Part shown: positions 36,662-45,827 of the stretch, piece after piece | Layout: every line of letters begins with the position of its first letter | Numbering within the stretch: the stretch's first letter is position 1 | NCBI GenBank assembly: GCA_046327755.1 | Contig: JAXLXW010000011.1 | Span: 62,001-126,000, forward strand | Length of the DNA: 64,000 nt | DNA from: SCN-70-22 sp046327755 | Lineage (GTDB): Bacteria > Gemmatimonadota > Gemmatimonadetes > Gemmatimonadales > Gemmatimonadaceae | Direction of reading: 5' to 3' | Position numbers and translations under genes: made by a program | Notes under the pieces: model-generated | What the model saw: only the letters and a program-made list of their open reading frames with translations | The model's database searches: none | What the model was told of the DNA's origin: nothing

Positions 36662-37702
36662 ATGATATACCTGCGAGCCGTCGTGTCGACCATCGTCGCG
36701 ATCCTCCTCGCCGCCTGCGGTGGCGAGGGAGGCAATGCGACGTCTGGGCCGTACGAGTCGTATCCCCCGCCGGTGGGTGGTGTCGCGCAGTTCACCTACT
36801 CCCCGTTGGCGATCGACTCGTTCGCGCTGATCACCCCACTCGGCAACCTCAATCCGCCGGGGCACACGACGCCGAGCGATCATGCGTACTACTACGTCGC
36901 CGACTTCGACAAGCGCCCCTACGTGGCGGACACGCTCGTGCGCGCCGTCTACGCGCCGACCACCGGGGTGCTGGACTTCATGATGCAGCCCTCCGGGACC
37001 GACTGGAAGCTGCAGTTCCGGGTGACGCGCGACTTCTGGTACTACGTCGACCACATCCAGCCGCGGCCGGGGTTGACGTTAGGCACCACGGTCAAGGCGG
37101 GAGAGATCATCGGGCACACCAACCGCGGCGGCGGGATGGACCTGGGCGCGTTCGACTACTCGGTCAATCACGATGGTTTCGTGAACCCGAAGCGGTACTC
37201 GGTTCCCACGTTGCACTACGTCACGCCGTGGAAGTACTTCGTGGAACCGCTGCGGTCGCAGCTCTACGCCAAGCAACGCCGACTTGCGGGAGCCGATCCC
37301 GACGCGCGCATCGACTTCGGCGTCGCGGGGCGCCTCGTGGGCGACTGGTTCCACGAATCGGTCCCCAACAGCAGCGAGGCGATGGGTCCGGTGGGGTGGC
37401 CGAAGACGCTTGCCTTCGTCTACGACTACTTCGATCCCGCCAAGGTGCGCGTGGTGATCGGCGGGACGATCGCCCCCGTTGGCGTGTGGACCGTCCCGGA
37501 CGATGCGCCTCGCCCGCGCGACGTGAGCGTTGCGAGCGGCAAGGTCGCGTATCGGCTGATGTACACCGAGTCGACGCAATTCCAGTACGGGCTGATGCTG
37601 GTCCAGATGCTCGCCGACGATCGCATCAAGATCCAGGTCTTCGTCGGCAACCAGGCGCGGGACGCGGAGTTCGACGCCGGCGCGCAGGTCTACCTGCGGT
37701 AG
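36662..37702 (+). CDS. Lipoprotein with a degenerate M23 (LytM-like) domain
   Basis: The 346-residue protein has a clear lipoprotein signal (TIVAILLAACGG). Residues about 60-170 follow the M23 layout: PSDHAYYYVADF, VRAVYAPTTGVLDFMMQ, VDHIQPRPGLTLGTTVKAGE and IIGHTNRGGGMDLGAFDY. The final HxH of active LytM enzymes is missing, so catalysis is doubtful. The rest is unrecognised. Upstream codons back to 36437 lie over the divergent promoter region; the ATG at 36662 opens the signal peptide. Confidence 0.75.
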   Translation: MIYLRAVVSTIVAILLAACGGEGGNATSGPYESYPPPVGGVAQFTYSPLAIDSFALITPLGNLNPPGHTTPSDHAYYYVADFDKRPYVADTLVRAVYAPTTGVLDFMMQPSGTDWKLQFRVTRDFWYYVDHIQPRPGLTLGTTVKAGEIIGHTNRGGGMDLGAFDYSVNHDGFVNPKRYSVPTLHYVTPWKYFVEPLRSQLYAKQRRLAGADPDARIDFGVAGRLVGDWFHESVPNSSEAMGPVGWPKTLAFVYDYFDPAKVRVVIGGTIAPVGVWTVPDDAPRPRDVSVASGKVAYRLMYTESTQFQYGLMLVQMLADDRIKIQVFVGNQARDAEFDAGAQVYLR

Positions 37703-37837
37703 CGCGACTCGCGGGGACCAGACGCCGTCCGCATTGCACGCAGGCGGTGTCTTGCGCGTGACGCCGTCGGGGGACATAACGAGGAGCGCGCGATCGCGGG
37801 TCGGTCGCGATCGTCACGCCTCGTCCCGAGAGCCGCC

Positions 37838-39535
37838 ATGTCCCCCCATCTCGCTTCGCGCCCTCGCCGCCGCGTCCAGCGGCGCGCCGCATGTGTGGTC
37901 CTCAGCGCCCTGATGCTCGTCGCCACGCGTGCACCGGCGCAGAACCTTCCGCGCGCCACCGTCGCGCGCATCGATTCGCTCTTTGCCCCGTACAGTCGCA
38001 CCGATGCGCCGGGACTCGCCGTCGCCGTCGTGCGCGATGGGCGCACCATCTTCGCCAAGGGGTACGGGATGGCCGACCTCGAGCACCGGGTCGCCATCAC
38101 GCCGTCCACCGTCTTCGACGTCGCGTCGGTCTCGAAACAGTTCACGGGGCTGGCCATCGCCATGCTCGTCGGCGAGGGGAAGATCCGACTCGACGACGAC
38201 ATCAGGCGCTACATCCCCGAGATGGCCAACATCGGGCAGCCGATCACCATCAACCATCTCGTGCACCACACCAGCGGGATGCGCGACTGGCCGGGATCGC
38301 TGGGGCTCGCCGGATGGGACTTCGACGATGTCATCTCCTTCGAGCAGATCCTGACGATGGCGTACCACCAGCGCTCCCTCAACTTCGTTCCCGGGAGCGA
38401 GTACACGTACTCCAACACCGGCTACAACCTCCTGGCCGAGACCGTCCAGCGAGTGACGGGACAGTCGTTTCGGGCGTGGACGGACGCGAATCTCTTTCAC
38501 CCGTTAGGGATGACGCGCACCGTCTTCCGCGACGATCATACGGTGGTGATCCCCGACCGGGCGCTGGGCTACTCGCGCGCCGCCGACGGGCGGTGGCACG
38601 CCGTCACCAACAACCTCACCGCCCTCGGTTCGTCCTCGCTCATGAGCACCGTCGAGGACCTGGCGCGGTGGGTGATCAACTTCGACTCCATGCGCGTGGG
38701 CGGCGCGCAGGCCATGGCGCTCACGCGCACGCGCGGGGTGCTCAACGACGGGTCGACGATCCCGTACGCCTTTGGCCTCTCGCACGGCGAGTATCGCGGC
38801 GTCCCCCTGATCGCGCATACCGGATCGTGGGCCGGCTTCGTCACGTACGTGGTGCACTTCCCGCAGCAGCACTTCGGCGTCGTGGTGCTGGCCAACGCGC
38901 CGCAGGTGAACCCGACGCGCGCCGCGCAGCAGGTGACCGACATCCTCCTCGGCGACCAACTTGCTCCCGTGCCGGCGGCCGTCGCACCGCCGGTCGTGCA
39001 GCTGACGGATGGCGCACTCGCTGCCTATCCGGGAACGTATCGGCTGGGTCCCGCGTGGTACGCGACCGTCCGTCGTTCCGGCTCGACGCTGACGGTGCAG
39101 GCGAGCGGCGAAGAGGTCGCGCAGACCGTGGCGCGCGCCGACAGCGAGCTGTTCGTCCCCAACTACGGGGCGTCGATGGTGTTCCGGCGCGATGCCAACG
39201 GGAAGGCGACGGGGCTGGTCTATCGCGGGCGCTTCTCCCCGCGCATGCCGGACCTCGAACCCACGGCGAGGCCGCTTGCCGACTATGCGGGCGAGTACGT
39301 GAACGACGAGCTGCAGGCCATCTACGCCGTCGAGGTGAAGGACGGCGGGCTCGTCATGCGCAACCGACGGCATGGCACGATGACGCTCACGCGACGGTGG
39401 GGGGAGGAGTTTGGCGGGAGCGCCTTCATCGTGCGGTCGGTGCAGTTCGTGCGGGATGGGAAGGGGAAGGTGAACGGCTTGGTGGTGAACATCGACGAGC
39501 GGAGCCGGGATATCCGGTTTGCGAGGGTACGTTAG
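37838..39535 (+). CDS. Serine hydrolase (beta-lactamase fold) with C-terminal beta domain
   Basis: The 565-residue secreted protein has a signal peptide (AACVVLSALMLVATRAPAQ), the SxxK motif SVSK near residue 98, the YxN in YTYSNTGYN and the HTG motif in IAHTGSWAGF. From about residue 390 a beta-rich domain (LAAYPGTYRLGPAWYATVRR) of the type found after class C penicillin-binding-like esterases follows. The stop TAG lies within CGTTAGG. It is transcribed toward the nitrilase gene (convergent, 26 bp apart). Confidence 0.88.
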   Translation: MSPHLASRPRRRVQRRAACVVLSALMLVATRAPAQNLPRATVARIDSLFAPYSRTDAPGLAVAVVRDGRTIFAKGYGMADLEHRVAITPSTVFDVASVSKQFTGLAIAMLVGEGKIRLDDDIRRYIPEMANIGQPITINHLVHHTSGMRDWPGSLGLAGWDFDDVISFEQILTMAYHQRSLNFVPGSEYTYSNTGYNLLAETVQRVTGQSFRAWTDANLFHPLGMTRTVFRDDHTVVIPDRALGYSRAADGRWHAVTNNLTALGSSSLMSTVEDLARWVINFDSMRVGGAQAMALTRTRGVLNDGSTIPYAFGLSHGEYRGVPLIAHTGSWAGFVTYVVHFPQQHFGVVVLANAPQVNPTRAAQQVTDILLGDQLAPVPAAVAPPVVQLTDGALAAYPGTYRLGPAWYATVRRSGSTLTVQASGEEVAQTVARADSELFVPNYGASMVFRRDANGKATGLVYRGRFSPRMPDLEPTARPLADYAGEYVNDELQAIYAVEVKDGGLVMRNRRHGTMTLTRRWGEEFGGSAFIVRSVQFVRDGKGKVNGLVVNIDERSRDIRFARVR

Positions 39536-39561
39536 GCGGGTGTCACGCCCGGGCGTCGCCG

Positions 39562-40539
39562 CTACGGCGCGCCCGGGCCCTCCCTGAAGCGCGCCGTCCC
39601 CTGCCGCTCGCGGTTCACCTCCAGGCGCAGCACGTCTGGGCGCGCGTAGTGTCCCACCGGATCGAAGTTCTGTCGCTCCTCGCGCACGCGCGCATGGTCG
39701 AGCGTCGCGACGATGATTCGCTCCTCTTCGGGGAGTGGCGCCGCCACCCACGACCCATCTGGCGCGGCGATGCACGACCCGCCGTTGGCGATGACTTCGG
39801 GGAGCGACGAACGCAGCAGGTCGACCTGCGGGAGACCGTCTGGGATGTCGCTCCGCCGCAGGACCCCGCACGTGGAGATGACGTACGACCGCGACTCGCG
39901 CGCGATCCATCGCGTGATGTCCGGGGTGTTGTGCATTCCACCGGGCCAGATGGCGACGTGCAGGTCCTCGCCCTGGGCGTAGAGCGCGGTGCGCGCCAAC
40001 GGCATCCAGTTCTCCCAGCAGTTCAGCCCCCCCACGGTGAACGCACCCAGCCGATGCGTGCGCAGCCCGTGACCGTCGCCGGGTGACCAGCTCAGGCGCT
40101 CCTCGTACGTGGGCATGAGCTTGCGATGCACCGACTGCACGCGACCCTCGCGGTCGATGTAGACAAGGGACGCGTACACACTGTGCCCGCCGCGGTCCGA
40201 CGGACGTTCCATGCACCCGAGGATGACGGCCGTGCCTAACGCTGCAGCGGCCTCGCACACCGGTGAGAGGTGCCCGGCTTCGATCTGTACCGCCTGGTCG
40301 AGGTAGTGCGCGTGAAAGACCTTCTGTACCCGCGACTCGAAGCGCGCGCCATCGGTATGCTCGATCCAGAAGGGGTAGCCGGGGACGAGTGCCTCGCCAA
40401 AGGTGACGAGCATGGCGCCAGCGTTCGCCGCCTCGCGCAGGCGCACCACGATCTTGGCAAGCGTCCGATCGCGATCGAGCCAGACGGGAGCCATCTGCAC
40501 GACGGCGACGGTGAGCGAATCGCCTGCGTCGTGAGGCAT
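39562..40539 (-). CDS. Nitrilase/carbon-nitrogen hydrolase
   Basis: The 325-residue cytoplasmic enzyme has the full triad: Glu49 in TFGEALVPGYP, Lys140 in HRKLMPTYEER and Cys174 in GGLNCWENWMP. The segment CWENWMPLAR is characteristic of true nitrilases (branch 1 of the superfamily), which convert nitriles to acids. It is 42 bp from the start of the citrate-family transporter gene, reading the same way after it, so they could be cotranscribed. Confidence 0.93.
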   Translation of the reverse strand: MPHDAGDSLTVAVVQMAPVWLDRDRTLAKIVVRLREAANAGAMLVTFGEALVPGYPFWIEHTDGARFESRVQKVFHAHYLDQAVQIEAGHLSPVCEAAAALGTAVILGCMERPSDRGGHSVYASLVYIDREGRVQSVHRKLMPTYEERLSWSPGDGHGLRTHRLGAFTVGGLNCWENWMPLARTALYAQGEDLHVAIWPGGMHNTPDITRWIARESRSYVISTCGVLRRSDIPDGLPQVDLLRSSLPEVIANGGSCIAAPDGSWVAAPLPEEERIIVATLDHARVREERQNFDPVGHYARPDVLRLEVNRERQGTARFREGPGAP

Positions 40540-40581
40540 GGGGCGAGGGGGAAGGGTGTGAATAGGGAAGGGTCGCCTTCG

Positions 40582-41928
40582 TCAGGCACGCCCGAACAGC
40601 GGAATGACAGTGAGGGCGATCCCGGCGGCGAGCAAGACCAGCGACGTCAGCGTCGCCCACTTGAGCGTGTACCGCTGATGATCCCCAAACTCCACCCCGG
40701 CCAGCCCCACCAGCAGGTACGTCGACGGCACCAGCGGACTCAGGAGGTGCACCGGCTGCCCGATGATCGACGCCCGCCCCATCTCGGCGGCCGAGATGCC
40801 GTACGCGCTCGCCGCCTTGGCGAGGATGGGGAGGACGCCATAGTAGAACGCGTCGTTGGAGATGAAGAAGGTGAACGGGATGCTGACGATCCCGGTCACC
40901 ACGGCGAGGAACGGACCTAACGACGGAGGGACGATGGCGATGACGCTCGCCGCCATGGCGTCGACCATCTTCGTCCCGGCGAGGATCCCGGTGAAGATGC
41001 CGGCGGCGAAGATGAGGCCGGAGACCGCGACGACGTTGGCGGCGTGCCGCGCGAGGAAGGCCTTCTGGCTCGCGACCGACGGGTAGTTCACCATCAGGGC
41101 GATGGCAAAGCCGATCATGAAGAGGATGGGGAGCGGCAGGACGCCGGCGATCAGTCCAACGAGGAGTGCGACCGTGAGCGCAGCATTGATGGCGTAGCGC
41201 CAGCCAGTGGCAAACGAGGCGTCCGATCGCGCGTGCGTATCGCCGAGGATTGAATCGTCGGCGGCTCCGTCACCCGTGGCGGTTGCAAGCGGCCGATCGC
41301 CGGATGCATCGAGTGCCGCCAGCCGCACACGCTCGCCGATGCCCAGTCGATACGCGACATAGAGTAGCCACGCCGCCCCGATCGCCATCGCCGGCACCAT
41401 GGGGCGAAAGATCTCCGACGAGTCGATGGCGAGCGCCGTGGCCGCGCGCGCAGTGGGCCCCCCCCACGGGATGATGTTCATCACGCCGCTCGCCGTCATC
41501 GTCACGCAGCAGAGGATGATCGGGCGAATGCCAAGCTGGCGGTACAACGGGAGCATCGCCGCCGTCACGATCATGTACGTCGTCGACCCGTCACCATCGA
41601 GCGAGACGACGAGGGCGAGGAGCGCTGTCCCCACCACCACCTTCATCGGGTCGCCGTGCACGCGCGCCACGATGAAGTCCACGAACGGCTGGAAGAGCCC
41701 CGCATCGATCATGATCGCGAAGAAGAGGATCGCGAAGGTGAGCATGATCCCGGTGGGGGCCAGCTTGCTCACGCCGTCGAGCATCATCTTCCCCAGGTCG
41801 GTCCCGTGTCCCGCCAACACGCCGAAGGCGATGGGGACCAGGATCAGCGCCGTGAGGGGGGCCATGCGCTTGGTCATGATCAGGGTCATGAAGACCAGGA
41901 CCATGCCGTAGGCGAGCAGGGTGAGCAT
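40582..41928 (-). CDS. CitMHS-family citrate/divalent-metal symporter
   Basis: The 448-residue membrane protein has about 11-12 hydrophobic segments. Family hallmarks are GIMLTFAILFFAIMIDAGLF, ALVVSLDGDGSTTYMIVTAA and the closing VEFGDHQRYTLKWATLTSLV. CitMHS carriers take up citrate complexed with Mg2+ or Ca2+. The upstream open frame that runs to 43005 is over ftsH and is not used; the ATG at 41928 starts the first membrane segment. It is divergent from ftsH, 171 bp apart. Confidence 0.93.
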   Translation of the reverse strand: MLTLLAYGMVLVFMTLIMTKRMAPLTALILVPIAFGVLAGHGTDLGKMMLDGVSKLAPTGIMLTFAILFFAIMIDAGLFQPFVDFIVARVHGDPMKVVVGTALLALVVSLDGDGSTTYMIVTAAMLPLYRQLGIRPIILCCVTMTASGVMNIIPWGGPTARAATALAIDSSEIFRPMVPAMAIGAAWLLYVAYRLGIGERVRLAALDASGDRPLATATGDGAADDSILGDTHARSDASFATGWRYAINAALTVALLVGLIAGVLPLPILFMIGFAIALMVNYPSVASQKAFLARHAANVVAVSGLIFAAGIFTGILAGTKMVDAMAASVIAIVPPSLGPFLAVVTGIVSIPFTFFISNDAFYYGVLPILAKAASAYGISAAEMGRASIIGQPVHLLSPLVPSTYLLVGLAGVEFGDHQRYTLKWATLTSLVLLAAGIALTVIPLFGRA

Positions 41929-42087
41929 GTACGAGACGAGGGGGGTGAAAGGCGCCGCAAACCTATCGTGCCACAGCATCCCCTCGGAAGCGTCTGCAGC
42001 CCGACATTCCCCGACAGACGACACCACTTTTACGCCGCAGCTTGGGACAAGACGCCGCGTGTGGCGACGCCTGATCCCGGCCCCAAC

Positions 42088-42092
42088 CGGAG
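42088..42092 (+). promoter_or_regulatory. Ribosome binding site deciding the ftsH start
   Basis: GGAGG lies 7 bases before the GTG at 42100. This decides between the GTG at 42061 and the one at 42100 in favour of the latter. Confidence 0.6.
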
Positions 42093-42099
42093 GCGACCC

Positions 42100-44130
42100 G
42101 TGGCCAATGAACGCCGCCGTTCCCCTGAGGATCCGGGGAACAAGCCGACGTCCGCCGGCTTCCCGTCCTGGCTGCTGCTCCTGCTCGTGCTCTTCCCGCT
42201 CCTCCTCATCCCGCTGTGGGGGGTTCGGCAGGGCGAAGCCGTGACCTACAGCGAGTTCAAGACGCTCCTCGCCGCGCGCAAGGTCGACAGCCTCGTCGTC
42301 AGCCCGAGCCAGGTGAGCGGACGGCTCGCCCTCGCGGGACTCGACTCGGTGCTCGGCGCGCGCCGCGCCAAGGTGCTCTCCGACGCCGCGCGCGGCGCGC
42401 GCACCGTCGGCTTCAGCAGCACGCGTGTCGATGACGCGTCGCTCGTCGCCCAACTGCAGGCTGCCGGCGTGAGCTACACCGGCGGAAGCGACACCAACTT
42501 CCTCCCCTCCGTCCTCGGCTGGCTCCTCCCCATCGCCTTCCTCCTCTTCCTCTGGCGTGGCGTCCTGCGAGGCGGCTCTCCCGGTGGGATGATGGCGATC
42601 GGCAAGAGCCAGGCGAAGCTCTTCATCGAGAAGTCGACGGACGTCACCTTCGACGACGTGGCCGGCATCGACGAGGCGCGCGCGGACCTCATCGAGATCG
42701 TCGACTTCCTCAAGAACCCGCAGCGCTACTCGCGACTCGGCGGACGGATCCCCAAAGGAGTGCTGCTGGTCGGCGCCCCGGGGACTGGGAAGACACTCCT
42801 CGCCAAGGCACTCGCCGGTGAGGCGCAGGTCCCCTTCCTCTCGCTCAGCGGCTCGGATTTCGTCGAGATGTTCGTCGGCGTTGGCGCGGCGCGCGTGCGC
42901 GACCTCTTCGTGCAGGCGCAGGCCCACGCGCCGAGCATCATCTTCATCGATGAACTCGATGCGCTGGGGCGTGCCCGCTCGGCCGCCGCGACCATCGGCG
43001 GGCACGAGGAGCGCGAGCAGACGTTGAACCAGCTCCTCGCCGAGATGGACGGCTTCGACTCACGGAGCGGGGTGATCATCCTCGCCGCGACCAATCGGCC
43101 GGAGATCCTCGACCCGGCGTTGCTGCGTCCCGGACGCTTCGACCGAAAGGTCGTGCTCGATCGCCCAGACGTGCGCGGTCGCGAACAGATCCTGCGGGTG
43201 CACACGCGCAAGGTCACGCTCGCCCAGGACGTCGACCTCGCTGCCATTGCCGGCAAGACGCCGGGCTTTGTGGGCGCCGACCTGTCCAACCTGGTGAACG
43301 AGGCGGCGCTCGCCGCCGCGCGCGCCGACAAGCAGTCGGTGGAAGCGGTCGACTTCGAGAACGCGATCGATCGCGTCATCGCGGGACTCGAGCGCAAGTC
43401 GCGCGTGATCTCGCAGAAGGAGAAGACGATCGTCGCCTATCACGAGGCCGGCCATGCGATCGTCGCCGAGCGACGCCCGACGGCCGATCGCGTCTCGCGC
43501 ATCTCGGTGATCCCGCGCGGGATCGGGGCGTTGGGGTACACGCGCCAGCAGCCAACCGAGGATCGCTACCTCCTCACGCACACCGAACTGCTCGAGCGCC
43601 TCGACGTCTTGTTAGGCGGCCGCGTCGCCGAGGAAGTAATCTTCAGCGATGTCTCCACCGGCGCACATGACGACCTGCAGCGTGCGACCGACCTCGCGCG
43701 CGAGATGGTGACGCGCTACGGGATGAGTGATGCGCTGGGGCTCGCCGCCTTCGAACGCCCCACGCACGCACTCTTCCTCGACGTGCCGGCGACGGGCGCC
43801 GTGGAGTATTCAGAGGAGACGGCGCGCGCGATCGACCTCGAGATCCGGCGCCTGTTGGACGAGGCACACATGCGGGTGCGCGTGACGCTCGACGCAGAAC
43901 GCGACGCCCTGGAGCGCGTGGCGCGACTCCTGATGGAACGCGAGGTCATCGACCGACAGGAGTTCATGCTGGCGCTCACCGGTGAGGCAGCTCAGCGCAC
44001 GAACGCCAGCACGCGCCGCGCGAGCGCATCGCCATCGCTTCCCCACGAGATGCTCCGCGGCGCGACTTCACGCTTGACGAGCGCCGGGTCCAGCGACGGG
44101 CAGAACGCTTCGCGGTCGCCGCGCTCGTAG
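42100..44130 (+). CDS. ftsH: ATP-dependent zinc metalloprotease FtsH
   Basis: The 676-residue protein has two membrane spans (SWLLLLLVLFPLLLIPLWG and VLGWLLPIAFLLFLWRGV) around a periplasmic domain. The AAA domain carries GAPGTGKT, Walker B IIFIDELDALG and the second region of homology ending in RPGRFDRK. The protease has HEAGH and the third zinc ligand in DDLQRATDLAREM. It degrades membrane and regulatory proteins. The C-terminal 47 codons overlap the end of the opposite-strand VirJ-like gene by 139 bp, which is unusually long for convergent genes and may mean the tail is specific to this lineage. Confidence 0.93.
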   Translation: MANERRRSPEDPGNKPTSAGFPSWLLLLLVLFPLLLIPLWGVRQGEAVTYSEFKTLLAARKVDSLVVSPSQVSGRLALAGLDSVLGARRAKVLSDAARGARTVGFSSTRVDDASLVAQLQAAGVSYTGGSDTNFLPSVLGWLLPIAFLLFLWRGVLRGGSPGGMMAIGKSQAKLFIEKSTDVTFDDVAGIDEARADLIEIVDFLKNPQRYSRLGGRIPKGVLLVGAPGTGKTLLAKALAGEAQVPFLSLSGSDFVEMFVGVGAARVRDLFVQAQAHAPSIIFIDELDALGRARSAAATIGGHEEREQTLNQLLAEMDGFDSRSGVIILAATNRPEILDPALLRPGRFDRKVVLDRPDVRGREQILRVHTRKVTLAQDVDLAAIAGKTPGFVGADLSNLVNEAALAAARADKQSVEAVDFENAIDRVIAGLERKSRVISQKEKTIVAYHEAGHAIVAERRPTADRVSRISVIPRGIGALGYTRQQPTEDRYLLTHTELLERLDVLLGGRVAEEVIFSDVSTGAHDDLQRATDLAREMVTRYGMSDALGLAAFERPTHALFLDVPATGAVEYSEETARAIDLEIRRLLDEAHMRVRVTLDAERDALERVARLLMEREVIDRQEFMLALTGEAAQRTNASTRRASASPSLPHEMLRGATSRLTSAGSSDGQNASRSPRS

Positions 44131-44678
44131 AGGCACAGGAGCGGGATCCCCCGCATGCGCTCGAGCTCGGGGAGGATGGGAAGGTCGGTGGGTCGCGGGA
44201 CGGCGCGCCACGGGAGCTTCCACTCGCGCCGGAACGAGACACGTTCGGGCACGTCGACGAGGACGATCGCGTCGACGCGGTCGCGCAGGTCGCGCCCCAT
44301 GCGGTTGGCCACGAACGGCAGCATCCCCGCGCCGCGTGCCGCCCCGATGAGGAGCAGCCGGTCGCGGTCCCAGCCGGACAGGTGCTGCCTGACGAGTCGG
44401 TCGATCTCGTCGCCGGTTTCCCGGGGAGAGTCGGGCGTCTCGCCACTGGCGACCACGACGCTCGGCACGCCCGCGCGCGCGAGCCGACGCGCCAACTCGC
44501 GAATGGCGGCCGTGGCACCGTCGTCTCCGGTGAAGACGAACGCCAGGCGCGCGCCCTGCAGGGTCGAGGGAAACTCGGCGACCGGCTCGGCGTCACCGTG
44601 TCGACATGACGCGAACCAGGCGCTCCCCGCCAGGAGCAACGACATGGCGATGCGCGCGACGACGTGGCGCGGCGTCAT
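43992..44678 (-). CDS. VirJ/AcvB-like protein lacking the nucleophile serine
   Basis: The 228-residue exported protein (VVARIAMSLLLAGSAWF signal) follows the VirJ/AcvB pattern of the gene at 50115: FVFTGDDGATAAIRELARRL, VPSVVVASGETPD, RLLLIGAARGAGMLPFVANR and IPLLCLYERGDREAFCP. In the intact paralogue the elbow is GYSRGAD with Ser129, whereas here it is GAARGAG, with Ala114 in place of serine. It should not act as a serine hydrolase and may bind a phospholipid or partner. It is convergent with ftsH and overlaps it by 139 bp. No second copy of the serine could be found by shifting the frame. Confidence 0.75.
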   Translation of the reverse strand: MTPRHVVARIAMSLLLAGSAWFASCRHGDAEPVAEFPSTLQGARLAFVFTGDDGATAAIRELARRLARAGVPSVVVASGETPDSPRETGDEIDRLVRQHLSGWDRDRLLLIGAARGAGMLPFVANRMGRDLRDRVDAIVLVDVPERVSFRREWKLPWRAVPRPTDLPILPELERMRGIPLLCLYERGDREAFCPSLDPALVKREVAPRSISWGSDGDALARRVLAFVR

Positions 44679-44759
44679 GGATGCGCCCCACCGCTCGCGA
44701 GTGGCACCGCCGTGCAGGCCGGTGCACTCGCGATACGGGGAATGGGTCGGCGGTTCCGC

Positions 44760-44978
44760 TTACGGCTTCTTCGCGGCCGGGGCGTGCTTCTTCGCCATCT
44801 TGTGGCCGGTGTCGGCAACGGCAGCGGCGGCCTTCTTGGTCGTGTCGGTGGCCTTCGCCATCGTGGCCGCCGGCTTCGCGGCGGGCTTCGCCACAGGCTT
44901 CTGCGTCCCCTGGGCCGCGAGGGCGGTGGCCGAGAGAAGGATGGCAGCCACCGGTCCGAGAATGTTGCGTGCTTGCAT
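44760..44978 (-). CDS. Small exported Lys/Ala/Pro-rich protein
   Basis: The 72-residue product has a signal peptide (GPVAAILLSATALAAQ) and a low-complexity tail with repeated PVAKPAAKPAAT and KKAAAAV words. It has no predicted globular fold. It may be a cell-envelope or nucleic-acid-binding small basic protein. It is divergent from the response regulator at 45108, with 129 bp between. Confidence 0.55.
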   Translation of the reverse strand: MQARNILGPVAAILLSATALAAQGTQKPVAKPAAKPAATMAKATDTTKKAAAAVADTGHKMAKKHAPAAKKP

Positions 44979-45077
44979 GGGAGTCTCCCGCTATGTTGTC
45001 GGTGGCGACGCCTGTTTGGCGCCGCGGACGACGAGGATCGCTTCGTCGTGCCGCGTGTAGGCTAGGAAGGGTGGGCT

Positions 45078-45090
45078 TAACGGAGCGTTA
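45078..45090. promoter_or_regulatory. Perfect short palindrome before the response regulator
   Basis: TAACG, GAG, CGTTA is a perfect 5-bp inverted repeat with a 3-base centre, 17 bp before the ATG at 45108. The position suits an autoregulatory operator of an OmpR-type regulator or a repressor; no matching site was confirmed elsewhere. Confidence 0.3.
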
Positions 45091-45107
45091 CAGATTCCAA
45101 CCGTCCC

Positions 45108-45803
45108 ATGCGACTCCTCCTGGTAGAAGACGACGCACGCCTCGCCGACCTGCTTGTGCGTTCTTTGCGCGAGCAGGGCTACGCCGTTGATCATGCCACC
45201 GATGGCGAGAGTGGCATCGTGCAGGCCGCCGTGAATCCGTACGATGTCATCGTGCTCGATGTCCAGCTGCCGCGGCGCAACGGCTTCGAGGTGTGCGCCG
45301 AGCTGCGTCGTCGCAGCATGCGCGTCCCGATCCTCATGCTCACCGCGCGTGACGCCGTGACCGATCGTGTCGCCGGTCTCGACGCCGGCGCCGATGACTA
45401 TCTCACCAAGCCGTTCGACCTCTCGGAGCTGCATGCGCGCATCCGCGCGCTGCTGCGCCGCATGCCCGAGCTCGCGCCCCAGGTCATCACCGTCGGCGAC
45501 CTCGTGGTCGACCTGGCTGCGCAGCGCGCCGAGCGCGGCGGACGCGTCCTCCCACTCACCACGAAGGAGTACGTGCTGCTGGAATACCTCGCGCGCCATG
45601 CGGGGCGCGTCATTGGCCGTGCCGAGTTGGTGGAACACGTCTGGGACGAGAACCACGATCCCTTCACCAACGCGCTCGAGGTGTACATCAATCGCCTGCG
45701 CAAGAAGCTCGACGACGGCGCGACCCCGTTGATTCATACGCGACGCGGCGCTGGCTACGTCCTCGCCGCGCTGGCGGGCGACGACGCTGCCGCAACGTCG
45801 TGA
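45108..45803 (+). CDS. OmpR/PhoB-family response regulator
   Basis: The 231-residue protein has a complete receiver (VEDDA, phospho-acceptor Asp51 in IVLDVQLP, Lys in YLTKPFD) and a winged-helix DNA-binding domain (GGRVLPLTTKEYVLLEYLAR, then VWDENHDPFTNALEVYINRL). It is 24 bp upstream of the kinase gene and pairs with it. The proximity of mprF suggests control of envelope lipid or peptide resistance, as with other OmpR-type pairs. Confidence 0.93.
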   Translation: MRLLLVEDDARLADLLVRSLREQGYAVDHATDGESGIVQAAVNPYDVIVLDVQLPRRNGFEVCAELRRRSMRVPILMLTARDAVTDRVAGLDAGADDYLTKPFDLSELHARIRALLRRMPELAPQVITVGDLVVDLAAQRAERGGRVLPLTTKEYVLLEYLARHAGRVIGRAELVEHVWDENHDPFTNALEVYINRLRKKLDDGATPLIHTRRGAGYVLAALAGDDAAATS

Positions 45804-45827
45804 CCCTGACGAATCGGTGACGCCTCC

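Noticed and set aside
40582..43005. An 807-residue frame extending the CitMHS gene over ftsH
   Set aside because: The extension is antisense to the AAA domain of ftsH and is charged low-complexity; the transporter begins at 41928.
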